Of a stretch of 64,000 bases of DNA, positions 8,409 to 16,649 are shown piece after piece. Source of the DNA: Bordetella genomosp. 9 (GTDB lineage Bacteria; Pseudomonadota; Gammaproteobacteria; Burkholderiales; Burkholderiaceae_B); NCBI RefSeq assembly GCF_002261425.1, contig NZ_NEVJ01000003.1, positions 1,922,001 to 1,986,000 of the forward strand, read 5' to 3'. Numbering within the stretch: the stretch's first letter is position 1; every line of letters begins with the position of its first letter. The notes beneath the pieces were generated by a model, which had not been told where the DNA came from, ran no database searches, and worked only from the letters and a program-made list of their open reading frames with translations. A program made the position numbers and the translations under genes.

Positions 8409-8434
8409 TATGCGCGCACTCGCCGGGCCGTCAA
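8406..8434 (-). promoter_or_regulatory. Sigma70-like promoter for the MFS/EthD transcript
   Basis: On the minus strand TTGACG (plus 8429-8434) is followed after 17 bases by ATAACA (plus 8406-8411). This places the start near 8398 and gives a leader of about 175 bases. It lies between operator copies 2 and 3. Confidence 0.45.
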
Positions 8435-8436
8435 CC

Positions 8437-8458
8437 GATTATGTACCGATCAATATAT
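8437..8458 (+). promoter_or_regulatory. 22-bp operator-like element, copy 3
   Basis: Contains TTATGTACCGATCAATATAT and starts exactly 50 bp from copy 2 in the same orientation. It lies just upstream of the candidate -35. Repeated half-palindromes of this kind are typical of TetR-family operators, but no TetR gene lies in the window. Confidence 0.6.
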
Positions 8459-8529
8459 ATACTTGTGACTTTCTACCGGATTTCGATGCCGAACTGGGCA
8501 CGCTCGCCGCGGTACGAGGCCGGCAGCGC

Positions 8530-9444
8530 TCACGTCTTGGCCCCGGTGCGCCCCGCCTCCAACATCGCCAGTACGCGCGGCAGCAGAGGCAGCGTATTCG
8601 CCGGATTCCATACCGCCGAATATTCCGCCTGCACGGCGGTCCCGTCGATCTGCTTGAACACCACGCCTGGCACGCCGGCACGCGCGAACGAGCGCGGCAC
8701 CAGCGACACGCCGCGCCCCATCGCCACCAGGCTGACCACCGACACCAGGTGCCTGGCATAGTGGACGATGCGCGGGCTGAAGCCGGCGCCCATGCAGGTC
8801 GCGATGGTCAGGTCATGGAAGCTCGGGCCGCTTTGCCGCGGGATCGCGATGAAGGCGTCCTCCGCCAGATCGGCCAGGCGTACCCTGCGGCGCCGCGCCA
8901 GGGGATGCCCGGCTTCAAGTGCCACGACCAGCTCCACGCGCCCCACCGGAATGGACATCATGCGGCTCATCCCCTGCGAGATCTGGGCAAAGCCGATGTC
9001 GATGCGATCCTGCTCCAGCGCATGGATCTGCTCCGACGAGCCCATTTCCTCCCAGACGGTTTCCAGGCCGGGCATCTTGCGTTCCAGGCCCAGGATCACC
9101 TCGCGTATATCCATGAACAGCACGGCGGCGACGAAGCCCACGCGTATCCTGCCGGCATTGCCCTGCTCGGCGCGCTGCACGGCACGGATGGAAAGCTCGG
9201 TCTGCGTCAGCAGACGCCGCGCTTCCTCGACCATTACGGTCCCGGCGATGGTCAGACGGACCCGGCGCTGGTTGCGGTCGAACAGCGTCACGCCCAGGCG
9301 CTCTTCCATTTGCTGGATGGCCTTGGTCAGCGGCGGCTGCGACATGAACAGCCGCTCCGCCGCGCGGCCGTAGTGCAATTCTTCGGCCAGCGCCAGGAAC
9401 ATGCGCAGGGACCGGGGGTCCATCGATTGGAGATCGAAATTCAT
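8530..9444 (-). CDS. LysR-family transcriptional regulator
   Basis: 304 residues. The N-terminal winged helix is clear (MFLALAEELHYGRAAERLFM then SQPPLTKAIQQMEERLG, about residues 15-50), followed by the effector domain. It resembles the benzoate/catechol-type LysR branch with the ELHYGRAAERL signature. It lies between the ornithine-cyclodeaminase homologue and the MFS gene, all on the minus strand. It could control either, but the MFS upstream elements do not look like T-N11-A LysR sites. Confidence 0.93.
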   Translation of the reverse strand: MNFDLQSMDPRSLRMFLALAEELHYGRAAERLFMSQPPLTKAIQQMEERLGVTLFDRNQRRVRLTIAGTVMVEEARRLLTQTELSIRAVQRAEQGNAGRIRVGFVAAVLFMDIREVILGLERKMPGLETVWEEMGSSEQIHALEQDRIDIGFAQISQGMSRMMSIPVGRVELVVALEAGHPLARRRRVRLADLAEDAFIAIPRQSGPSFHDLTIATCMGAGFSPRIVHYARHLVSVVSLVAMGRGVSLVPRSFARAGVPGVVFKQIDGTAVQAEYSAVWNPANTLPLLPRVLAMLEAGRTGAKT

Positions 9445-9525
9445 GAACGCGGGCTGCGCAACGCAGTCTCATGGGGCAGCGTTCATCGTACCGCGCCGCG
9501 CCGGCCGACAGGCCGGCCACGCTTT

Positions 9526-10626
9526 TCAATTGCGGATGTCCTGGATGAACCAGTCCAGCGGCAGCTCCTGGCCCAGGCCCTGTTCTTTCGCCTTCCGGTA
9601 GACCACCCCGCCGACAGAGGAAAACTGCACGCCCCAGTTGCCGACGGTGTAGTAGAAGGTGATCTGGTCGTCGCGCGTGCGCCCCGGCGCCTTGCCGGAG
9701 ATCACGTCGGTATAGCCCGGCCAATCCTGCGTGGGCAGCCGGGATTTCTTCGGCTTGGGCAGGCGCCGCTGTTCCTCGGCGGTGCCCGCCACGTAAGCGC
9801 CCGGGCTGCCGGAGATGCCTTTGCGGAAGCGTTCCGTCTCCGGCATGGGCAGTTCTTCCTTGCCCTGCTGCACGGCGACGTCGAAGCGCTGCACGATGGA
9901 CGCGTCGATCTCGCGCGGCGTGAGCACGACCACGTGCATGCCGGGTTCCAGCCAATCCGCTTCGAGTACCGGCGTCATGCTGTCGGTGCAGGTCGCGACG
10001 ATGTCCGCGCCGCGCACGGCGTCGCGCGGCGTGTCCACGGGGATGATTTCCACGCCGAATTGTTCGGCGCACTCGCGGGCATAGCGTTCGCGATTGTCGC
10101 GATTGCGGCTGTAGACGCGCACGCGGCGGATATCGCGCACGGCGAGAATGGCTTCCAGGAAGGTGCGGGCCATGCCGCCGGATCCGATGATGCCCAGTTC
10201 GCGCGCGTTCTCGCGCGACAGCAGGCGCGTGCCGATGCCGGCCGCGCCGCCCACCCGCATATGCTGCAGATGGCCATCGTTCATCAACGCCAGGGGCTGC
10301 CCATTGCCGGTGCTGAACAGGAAGACCAGGCCGCAATAGGTGCCCGGTTCGATGCAGAATTTCTGCTCGCTGCCGCCGGCGCCTTCGTCGCGCGGCCAGA
10401 CCAGCACGTCCGACTTCAGGCGCACCGCCAGAATACCGTCGCTGGTGCCGTCCACCGTGCCCCAACGGTAGTAGCCGTCGTCACGGTCGCAGGGCACGTA
10501 CATATCGATGCGCGGCCGGCCGACGGCCGCGCCGGTGAGCAGGCCGGCGAAGGCGCGTTCCTGCGCCTCGATGCATTCGCGCATGGTCAGCACTTTCGCG
10601 ACCACGTCATTGTTGATCAGAAGCAT
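9526..10626 (-). CDS. Ornithine cyclodeaminase/mu-crystallin family protein
   Basis: 366 residues, slightly longer than usual for the family. The NAD(P)-binding fold opens at IIGSGGMA (~147-153) and the HLQHMRVGGAAGIGTRLL segment precedes it at ~119-136. Family members include ornithine cyclodeaminase, ketimine and pyrroline-carboxylate reductases and opine-type synthases. The MYVPCDRDDGYYRWGTVDG insertion and C-terminal YYTVGNWGVQFSSVGG are typical of a poorly characterised branch next to Bug genes. It follows the Bug gene at 10733-11716 across a tandem repeat, so both may serve one amino-acid-like substrate. Confidence 0.88.
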   Translation of the reverse strand: MLLINNDVVAKVLTMRECIEAQERAFAGLLTGAAVGRPRIDMYVPCDRDDGYYRWGTVDGTSDGILAVRLKSDVLVWPRDEGAGGSEQKFCIEPGTYCGLVFLFSTGNGQPLALMNDGHLQHMRVGGAAGIGTRLLSRENARELGIIGSGGMARTFLEAILAVRDIRRVRVYSRNRDNRERYARECAEQFGVEIIPVDTPRDAVRGADIVATCTDSMTPVLEADWLEPGMHVVVLTPREIDASIVQRFDVAVQQGKEELPMPETERFRKGISGSPGAYVAGTAEEQRRLPKPKKSRLPTQDWPGYTDVISGKAPGRTRDDQITFYYTVGNWGVQFSSVGGVVYRKAKEQGLGQELPLDWFIQDIRN

Positions 10627-10642
10627 GTTGACTCCACGTTGT

Positions 10643-10733
10643 CGCTATGACCCACCGCTATGACCCGCCGCTGTAATCCACCGCTGTAATCCACCGCTGT
10701 GATCCACCACAGCGATCCGCCGCGGCGATCCCC
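10643..10733. repeat. 13-bp imperfect tandem repeat, seven units
   Basis: Seven head-to-tail 13-base units fill the gap between two minus-strand genes. Units 3 and 4 are identical (CGCTGTAATCCAC); the rest differ at one to several positions. The last unit ends at the stop codon of the Bug receptor. A short variable-number repeat is the simplest reading. Confidence 0.85.
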
Positions 10734-11716
10734 TATTGCGGCTGGATACCCGATTTTCGGATGACGTCACCCCAACGCTGGCTTTCGCTGCGGATGAAGT
10801 CCCTGAACTGCTCCGGCGTGGACCCGATGGGATCCGCGCCTTCGTCGACCAGCATCTTGTGGACGGCCGGCGCGTGCACGAACTTGACGATCTCGCGATT
10901 GAGCTTGTCGATCACGGTCCTGGGCGTGCCCTTGGGCGCCAGCACCCCATACCAGACACTGGACGCATAGCCCGGCACGGTCTCCGCGACGGTGGGCACC
11001 TCCGGCAAGGCCGGATTGCGCTGCGGCGTGGTCACGGCTACGGCGCGCAGCTGACGGTTCTTGACGAAGGCCAGGCCCGCAGTCATGTCGGCGAAAGTCA
11101 TGGTGACCTCGCCCGTCATGACGGCCTGGATGGCCGGCGCGGTGCCCTTGTACGGCACGTGCAGCATGTCGGCGCCCGACAGCACCTTCAGCAACTGGGC
11201 GGAAAGATGCGCGGTGCCGCCCAGCCCCGATGATGAAAACGTCAGCTTGCCGGGTTCCTTGCGCGCCAGGTCCAGCAGGTCCTTGACGCTATGGATAGCC
11301 GAGTCGTTCTTCACCAGCAGCACGGCGGGCACGTCGGCGATCAGGCTGACGGGCTCCAGGTCCTTCTGCGGGTCGTAGTTCAGTTTCTTCATCAGATACG
11401 GCGCGACCACCAGGGGCGAAGGCGAATCCAGGATCAGCGTATAGCCGTCGGCGGGCGCCGTCGCCAGGGATTGCGTACCGACCACGCCGCCGGCGCCCGG
11501 CCGGTTCTCCACCACCACGGACACGCCCAGCTCCCGGGTCAGGTTCTGCGCCACCATCCGCGCCATGATGTCGACGCCGCCGCCCGGCTCGTAAGGGGAA
11601 ATCATCCTGATCGGCCGATTGGGATAGGCCCCGGCGGACGCGCCATCGGCATGGGCGGCGCAGTACGGACCCAGGGCCATGAGGGAACACAGGGCCAGGC
11701 GGCAAGGCAGCTTCAT
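10733..11716 (-). CDS. Bug-family periplasmic solute receptor
   Basis: 327 residues from the ATG at 11716, which has GGAGACAACGAT directly before it; the in-frame ATG at 11734 lies upstream of this ribosome binding site and is less likely. The signal peptide MKLPCRLALCSLMALGPYCAAHA is followed by YPNRPIRMISPYEPGGGVDI, ENRPGAGGVVGTQ, HVPYKGTAPAIQAV and YGVLAPKGTP, all family landmarks. It shares a strand with the ornithine-cyclodeaminase homologue downstream. No transporter membrane subunits are present. Confidence 0.95.
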   Translation of the reverse strand: MKLPCRLALCSLMALGPYCAAHADGASAGAYPNRPIRMISPYEPGGGVDIMARMVAQNLTRELGVSVVVENRPGAGGVVGTQSLATAPADGYTLILDSPSPLVVAPYLMKKLNYDPQKDLEPVSLIADVPAVLLVKNDSAIHSVKDLLDLARKEPGKLTFSSSGLGGTAHLSAQLLKVLSGADMLHVPYKGTAPAIQAVMTGEVTMTFADMTAGLAFVKNRQLRAVAVTTPQRNPALPEVPTVAETVPGYASSVWYGVLAPKGTPRTVIDKLNREIVKFVHAPAVHKMLVDEGADPIGSTPEQFRDFIRSESQRWGDVIRKSGIQPQ

Positions 11717-11780
11717 ATCGTTGTCTCCGATCACCTTGTGGCAAGCCGGTGCCTATCAGCCCGGCCGATTCTGCTTATTA

Positions 11781-11800
11781 GTATGCTACGGTATACCATC
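11781..11800. promoter_or_regulatory. GntR-like palindrome upstream of the Bug gene
   Basis: GTATGCTACGGTATACCATC contains the palindrome GGTATACC (11790-11797) and a related half-site GTATGC. It lies about 70 bp upstream of the Bug start. GntR (FCD/VanR type) operators often look like this, but no GntR gene is in the window. Confidence 0.25.
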
Positions 11801-11854
11801 CTCGGTGCAGCGGCAATAATGGCCTACCCGGTATGACAAGCGGCTTAATGCCAT

Positions 11855-11883
11855 GAAAAAAGCCCGGCAGTTTCCTGCCGGGC
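11855..11883 (-). terminator. Intrinsic terminator of opgD
   Basis: On the minus strand GCCCGGCAG, a GAAA loop and CTGCCGGGC are followed by six T residues. The site is 25 bp beyond the opgD stop. Confidence 0.85.
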
Positions 11884-11908
11884 CTGGCCGTGTGAATCGA
11901 CGATATCG

Positions 11909-13534
11909 TCAGGGATACCGGCGCTTGTCCGGTGGTGGCGGGAAATACTGGTACAGCCACGTCTCGCTAAGCACCTGCTTGTCGCTGACGCGCCGGATGA
12001 AGCCGCGCATTTCCACGGGCGCCGTGCTGTCGTCGGTCGGATACCAATCGAACATGGCGCGAAAGCCCTCGACTTCCGGGTGCAACGCGAAGATCTGGAA
12101 ATCCTGCGCGCGTCCATGCGAGACCGTGATCACCGATTCCAGGCGCTCGTTCTTGTCCATGCCTTGCAGCGGTCCGCCGATGAAATCGATGGCGAAACGC
12201 CGCGCCCAGACATTGGGGTAGTGCTCGCCCGGCGCCCAGCCTTCCGTGAAGCCGCCCATGCCCGTGCGCGTGGCCAGCACCCGCGCCAGGGTGGGCTGCA
12301 CCGGCGCCAGCGCGGCCCAATGCAGCTTGTAGCCGTAATGCAGCGACTGTCCGGCCTTGACGGGCTCCTTGGGATTCCAGAACGCCACGATGTTGTCCAA
12401 CGTTTCCCCGGTGGTCGGCAATTCCATCAGGTTGATGGCGCCATCGCCCCAGGCGGTCGTCGGCTCCACCCACAGGCTGGGACGGCGGCTGTACCAGTCC
12501 ACCGTATCCTGATAGGACTTGAAGTCATGGTCCGTCTGCAGCAGCCCAAAGCCGCGCGGGTTGTTGTCCAGGTACGTATTGAACTGGATGTGCTCAGGAT
12601 TGTTCAGCGGCCGGCAGACCCATTCGCCATTGCCACGCCACATCGACAGACGGTCCGAATCGTGGATCTTGGGGTGGATGGTGTCGCACATCCGGCGCTC
12701 GTTGGTGCCGCAGCTGAACATGCTGGTCATGGGCGCGATGCCCAGCTGCTTGATGTCCTGGCGCGCGGTCAGGTGCGCGTCGATATCCATGATGACGCGA
12801 TCGGCCAGGCAATTGATATCGAAGCGGTAGGCGCCGGTGATGCTGGGCGCATCCAGCAGCGCGTACAGCACGAAGCGCGTGGCGTCCGGTGCCGGCGTCT
12901 CGAACCAGAACTCGATGAAATCGGGGAATTCCTCGACGGTGCCCGCATAGGTGTTCACCGCCACGCCGCGCGCCGACAGGCCGTACTGCCCGGTGTTGTC
13001 CACGGCGCGGAAATAGCTGGCGCCCAGGAAGGACACGATGTCGTACTTGTCGATATTCGGCTGCTTGAACACCTTCAGGCCCGAAAACCCCAGGTCGCCC
13101 GAGAGCTGGCCGACATCCACCCCGGTGCTCTGGTAGTTGAACAGCTCGGGCCGGAAGTGCACTTCTTTCGCGATGCGGGTGCCGGGCTCGATGCTGTGCA
13201 TGCGCACCGGCGTACGAAACCCCATGCCGACGTGGAAGAACTGCACGTCCAACTGGCCCTTGCGCCCCCAGAGGGAATGCGCGGCATCGTACTGGATGGC
13301 ATTGAACTGCTGCGGGGTCAGGTTGGCCAGGGTCGGCGGCAGGACTTCGCGGGTGTCCACATAAGGCGTGGTCGCCAGCTTGCTGGCGCGCGCCTGCAAT
13401 CCTTCGAAACTGAAGGGTTTGGCTTCGCCATCGGCTATGTCCGCGACAGCGCGCGAGGCAAGCAGGAAGGAGGCCGGCAAACCCGTGCAGGCCGCCAAGG
13501 CCGCGGAGGCTTTGAGCAGTGAACGTCGGTCCAT
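11909..13534 (-). CDS. opgD: Glucan biosynthesis protein D (MdoG/OpgG family)
   Basis: 541 residues, close to E. coli OpgD (551). It starts with a twin-arginine signal ([15 protein letters not shown]), which marks OpgD rather than the Sec-exported OpgG. The mature part has the MdoG domain: [37 protein letters not shown] and [21 protein letters not shown]. In the periplasm these proteins shape osmoregulated beta-glucans. No opgH lies nearby, so the gene stands alone with its own terminator. Start set by the Tat motif. Confidence 0.93.
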   Translation of the reverse strand: MDRRSLLKASAALAACTGLPASFLLASRAVADIADGEAKPFSFEGLQARASKLATTPYVDTREVLPPTLANLTPQQFNAIQYDAAHSLWGRKGQLDVQFFHVGMGFRTPVRMHSIEPGTRIAKEVHFRPELFNYQSTGVDVGQLSGDLGFSGLKVFKQPNIDKYDIVSFLGASYFRAVDNTGQYGLSARGVAVNTYAGTVEEFPDFIEFWFETPAPDATRFVLYALLDAPSITGAYRFDINCLADRVIMDIDAHLTARQDIKQLGIAPMTSMFSCGTNERRMCDTIHPKIHDSDRLSMWRGNGEWVCRPLNNPEHIQFNTYLDNNPRGFGLLQTDHDFKSYQDTVDWYSRRPSLWVEPTTAWGDGAINLMELPTTGETLDNIVAFWNPKEPVKAGQSLHYGYKLHWAALAPVQPTLARVLATRTGMGGFTEGWAPGEHYPNVWARRFAIDFIGGPLQGMDKNERLESVITVSHGRAQDFQIFALHPEVEGFRAMFDWYPTDDSTAPVEMRGFIRRVSDKQVLSETWLYQYFPPPPDKRRYP

Positions 13535-13751
13535 GGATACCTATCGAAAAACGGAGCCAAAGAAATGGCGTGGCCGGAACCGCGCCACGCCCGTGCAGGT
13601 ACATTGAACCATAGGTTTCCGGCGATTCCGACAGCCAGGTGCCGCCGAAGACAGCTTACGTGCCGAGAAGTCACGAACCGACACGGTCAGAAAAAAACCG
13701 GGATTGCGGCTACGATATCGGCCGACCCGCAACGCCCCTCCCGCTCGCCTC

Positions 13752-14489
13752 GTGCCTTCATCGCCCGCCCCCTTCCGCGCCACCCCCGCCAGCCCGCCGC
13801 CCTTCGTCGTCCTGGACGCCTGCGTCCTGATGTCGTCCATCCTGCGCGGCCTGCTGCTGCGCCTGGCGCGCCGCGGCGTCTTCCTGCCGGTGTGGAGCGC
13901 GCGCATCGGCGAGGAATGGATCCGAAACGCCGCGCGGCTCTGGAAAGTACCCCCCGCGGACGTGGCCGCGCTGTGGGCGGACATGCAGCGTGAATTCCCC
14001 GACGCCGACGCGGGCGACGTAAAGGCCTACGAAGCCGGGCTGCGGTACAGCGACCCCAAGGACCACCACGTGATCGCCGCCGGTCTGGCGAAACGCGCGC
14101 GCTGCGGGCTGCAGCAGCCGCCCGCCGTGCTGGTGGTGACCTGGAATATGAAAGACTTCAACCGCTCGGAAATGCGTCGGCTGGGGACGGACGCCTGCGA
14201 CCCCGACCGCCTGCTATCGCAATGGTGGCCGGCGTCGCGTGACGCGCTGCTGCGGGCGCTGCAAGGCACGGCCGCCGACGTGGCGGCGGTCGGCCGGGAA
14301 CCGGAGCCGCTGTCCGCCACGCTGCATCGCGAGCGTTTGTACCGGCTGCGGGGCCTGGTGGAACGGGACGGCGGCTTCGACGAGCCGGCGCGGCGCGGCG
14401 GCGACGGCGACGTCAACGTCAACGTCAACGGCGACGTCAATGATCGTGATTGCTCGCCGCGAATCCCACTGCATTCAGGCGTTCGATGA
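13752..14489 (+). CDS. PIN-domain protein
   Basis: 245 residues if the GTG at 13752 is used; a TTG at 13704 is the upstream alternative. The PIN nuclease core is seen as FVVLDACVLM (first Asp ~22), GEEWI (acidic), YSDPKDHHVIAAG and VTWNMKDF, the usual spread of acidic residues that bind Mg. It is much longer than VapC toxins and has no antitoxin gene beside it, so it may act alone in RNA processing. The C-terminus carries a DVNVNVNGDVN stretch made by a 6-base repeat. Its last 53 bp overlap the convergent ilvA gene. Confidence 0.72.
   Translation: MPSSPAPFRATPASPPPFVVLDACVLMSSILRGLLLRLARRGVFLPVWSARIGEEWIRNAARLWKVPPADVAALWADMQREFPDADAGDVKAYEAGLRYSDPKDHHVIAAGLAKRARCGLQQPPAVLVVTWNMKDFNRSEMRRLGTDACDPDRLLSQWWPASRDALLRALQGTAADVAAVGREPEPLSATLHRERLYRLRGLVERDGGFDEPARRGGDGDVNVNVNGDVNDRDCSPRIPLHSGVR
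14411..14429. repeat. Three-unit CGTCAA hexanucleotide repeat
   Basis: CGTCAA occurs three times in tandem, with a further CGTCAA nearby at 14435-14440 that contains the ilvA stop codon. The repeat keeps the PIN gene frame open. Confidence 0.7.
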
Positions 14490-15654
14490 CTTCCACGATG
14501 TGCTCCGGGCCACGCGTCTGCAGCACGAAATCGACTTCCACATTGCGTACCGGCAAGGCGGTGAACGCACGCTGGTGATGCACTTCGGTGATGTTGGCAT
14601 GGGCGTCGGCAATGACCGCCGTGGCGTGCGCCAACGCCCCCGGCAGGTCGCGCAGGTCCACGCGGATGCGGGCCAGCCGGCCGGCGCGCACCATGCCGCG
14701 CTCGATGAGTTCGCCCAGCATCAGCGGATCGATATTGCCGCCCGTCAGCACCAGGCCGACACGCTTGCCGCTGAAGCTCGCGTCGCCCTGCGCCTGGTCG
14801 CGCAGTATGGCGGCCAGGCCGGCGGCGCCGGCGCCTTCCACCACGGTCTTTTCGATTTCCAGCAACACCACGATGGCATGTTCTATATCGCCTTCGCTGA
14901 CGAGTTCGATGCGCGACACATGGCGGGCGACGATTTCCTGGGTCAGTTGGCCAGGCGACTTCACGGCGATGCCTTCGGCGATGGTGTATTGGCCGTAAGG
15001 CAGCGTCATGCCGCGCGTGGCTTCGTACATGGAAGGAAAACGCTCGGTCTGCACGCCGACGATCTCGATGTCCGGCTTGATCGCCTTGGCGGCCACGGCG
15101 ATGCCCGAGATCATGCCGCCTCCGCCTATGGGGACGACCAACGTGTCCAGGTCCGGCCGGGACTCCAGCATTTCCAGCGCGATCGTGCCCTGCCCGGCGA
15201 TGACGTAAGGATCGTCATAGGGGTGGATCATGGTCAGCCCGCGCTCCCGCGCCAGCACGTAGCCGTGGGCCTTGGCGTCGTCGAAGGTATCGCCCTCGAG
15301 CACGACTTCGGCGCCGAAGCGGCGGGTATTGGCGACCTTGACCGTGGGCGTGAAGCGCGGCATGACGATGACCGCCGGGATGCCCATGCGCTGCGCGTGG
15401 TACGCCACGCCCTGCGCGTGGTTGCCGGCCGACACCGCGATGACGCCGCGCGCGCGTTCCGTGGCGTCGAGATTCAACATCCGGTTCAGCGCGCCGCGCT
15501 CCTTGAAGGACGCGGTGAACTGCAGATTTTCGAACTTCAGCCAGACTTCGGCGCCGAGCATGTCGGACAGCGTGCGGGAATGCGAAAACGGTGTGTTCAG
15601 CACCTGTCCCTGCAGACGCTGGTGCGCGGATTGGATGGCGGACAGGTCGATCAC
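14437..15654 (-). CDS. ilvA: Threonine ammonia-lyase (threonine dehydratase)
   Basis: 405 residues. This PLP enzyme turns threonine into 2-oxobutanoate, the first step of isoleucine synthesis, or degrades threonine and serine. The PLP lysine is K51 (TASFKERGAL), the phosphate-binding glycine loop is GGGGMISG (~177-184), and SAGNHAQG is present near 75-82. A single C-terminal ACT-type regulatory domain follows from ~325 (RIRVDLRDLPGALAH). This matches the short ~400-residue form rather than the 515-residue biosynthetic IlvA with two regulatory modules. The ilv genes lie 6 kb away. Confidence 0.92.
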   Translation of the reverse strand: MIDLSAIQSAHQRLQGQVLNTPFSHSRTLSDMLGAEVWLKFENLQFTASFKERGALNRMLNLDATERARGVIAVSAGNHAQGVAYHAQRMGIPAVIVMPRFTPTVKVANTRRFGAEVVLEGDTFDDAKAHGYVLARERGLTMIHPYDDPYVIAGQGTIALEMLESRPDLDTLVVPIGGGGMISGIAVAAKAIKPDIEIVGVQTERFPSMYEATRGMTLPYGQYTIAEGIAVKSPGQLTQEIVARHVSRIELVSEGDIEHAIVVLLEIEKTVVEGAGAAGLAAILRDQAQGDASFSGKRVGLVLTGGNIDPLMLGELIERGMVRAGRLARIRVDLRDLPGALAHATAVIADAHANITEVHHQRAFTALPVRNVEVDFVLQTRGPEHIVEVIERLNAVGFAASNHDH

Positions 15655-15703
15655 GCTATGCTCCTGATGGATCGGCCGCGCCGGCGCGGCACCGGCCGAT
15701 GCC

Positions 15704-16435
15704 TTAACGCACCGGCAGAAAATTGAAGAACAGCAGGCCCTGCGCGTAATTGATGCCGACGCGCCGGCCGTTTTCCCCCAGCAGATTGGCGATCAGGTCC
15801 AGCCTGCCGATGATCGCCCCGAACTCGCGCTCGAAGCTGAGATTGGTCGCGGTCGGACTGATCTCGTTCGCCAGCAACAAGGGCTGCCCGGCGCCGTCGC
15901 GCCGGCTGGCCAGCAGCCAGGCGGCGGCCTCCACGTTACGAGCCGCATTGTAGACGCGCTGGCCATCCAGCACATCAGACACATAGAAGCGCGTTTTTCC
16001 GTTGTGCGAAGCGATGATGGTGTCGGCCAGGCCATAGATGAAGGCGGTGACCCGGTCGCCCTGGAAGCCGGGATCCAGCGACACCGCCAGGACCTGGATA
16101 TCGCGCAGGCCGGACAGCGGCGCGGGCGGCGTCCGGTTGTCGATCAGGCCATGCAGCCGCGCCATGGCCGCGGCCTGGTTCGCCATCCCGCCCTTGCGCC
16201 ATTCGCGCGGATTGCGCCGGTAAAGCTTGTCGGCCAGGGAATACAGGCTGTTCAGGTTGTCGCGCATTTCCAGCGTGACGGTGCGGTTGAAATCCGTCTG
16301 CATGAACTGGTCGGCGGACATGGATTCCCCGTCCGGCCGGCGGCCGTCGCGCGAGGGCGATTGCGGAGACATGCAGGCCGCGAGCATGCCGCTCGCCGCC
16401 AATATCGCCAAGGCCCTGCGCCCCCGCCTGTTCAT
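15704..16435 (-). CDS. Putative lipoprotein of unknown function
   Basis: 243 residues from the ATG at 16435 (MNRRGRRALAILAASGMLAAC). The lipobox LAAC gives lipidation at Cys21, and Met after it favours outer-membrane sorting. The mature part has conserved-looking blocks (ADKLYRRNPREWRKGG; FIYGLADTIIASHNGKTRFY; GRRVGINYAQGLLFFNFLPV) but no family I recognise. It sits between ilvA and pnp on the same strand, 50 bp from ilvA. Confidence 0.8.
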   Translation of the reverse strand: MNRRGRRALAILAASGMLAACMSPQSPSRDGRRPDGESMSADQFMQTDFNRTVTLEMRDNLNSLYSLADKLYRRNPREWRKGGMANQAAAMARLHGLIDNRTPPAPLSGLRDIQVLAVSLDPGFQGDRVTAFIYGLADTIIASHNGKTRFYVSDVLDGQRVYNAARNVEAAAWLLASRRDGAGQPLLLANEISPTATNLSFEREFGAIIGRLDLIANLLGENGRRVGINYAQGLLFFNFLPVR

Positions 16436-16560
16436 GCCATATATGCCCGTTTGCCCGATGTAGCCGTGTGTACTGCGTGATGCGATGCCGCGCGCCGCCG
16501 ACCGCTGGGTCGTGACGTCGCTGCCGTGCCGCGCATGCACTTTACCGTACCTGGAAAGGA

Positions 16561-16584
16561 AAACGGCGCCTTGCGGCGCCGTTT
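16561..16584 (-). terminator. Hairpin terminator downstream of pnp
   Basis: AAACGGCGCC and GGCGCCGTTT pair around a TTGC loop, 65 bp past the pnp stop. On the minus strand the following bases are only moderately T-rich (TCCTTTCC). Confidence 0.65.
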
Positions 16585-16649
16585 CCCGGGTAAACCATCC
16601 GTCGGAACCGGCGGCCCGCTCGTGCCGAGCGGGCGCCTGTTCCCGCCGC

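Noticed and set aside
10643..10733. Short CRISPR array
   Set aside because: The units are direct head-to-tail 13-mers without spacers, and there are no cas genes.
12080..13522. A plus-strand open frame of 480 codons across opgD
   Set aside because: Antisense to opgD, which has a Tat signal, the family blocks and a matching terminator.
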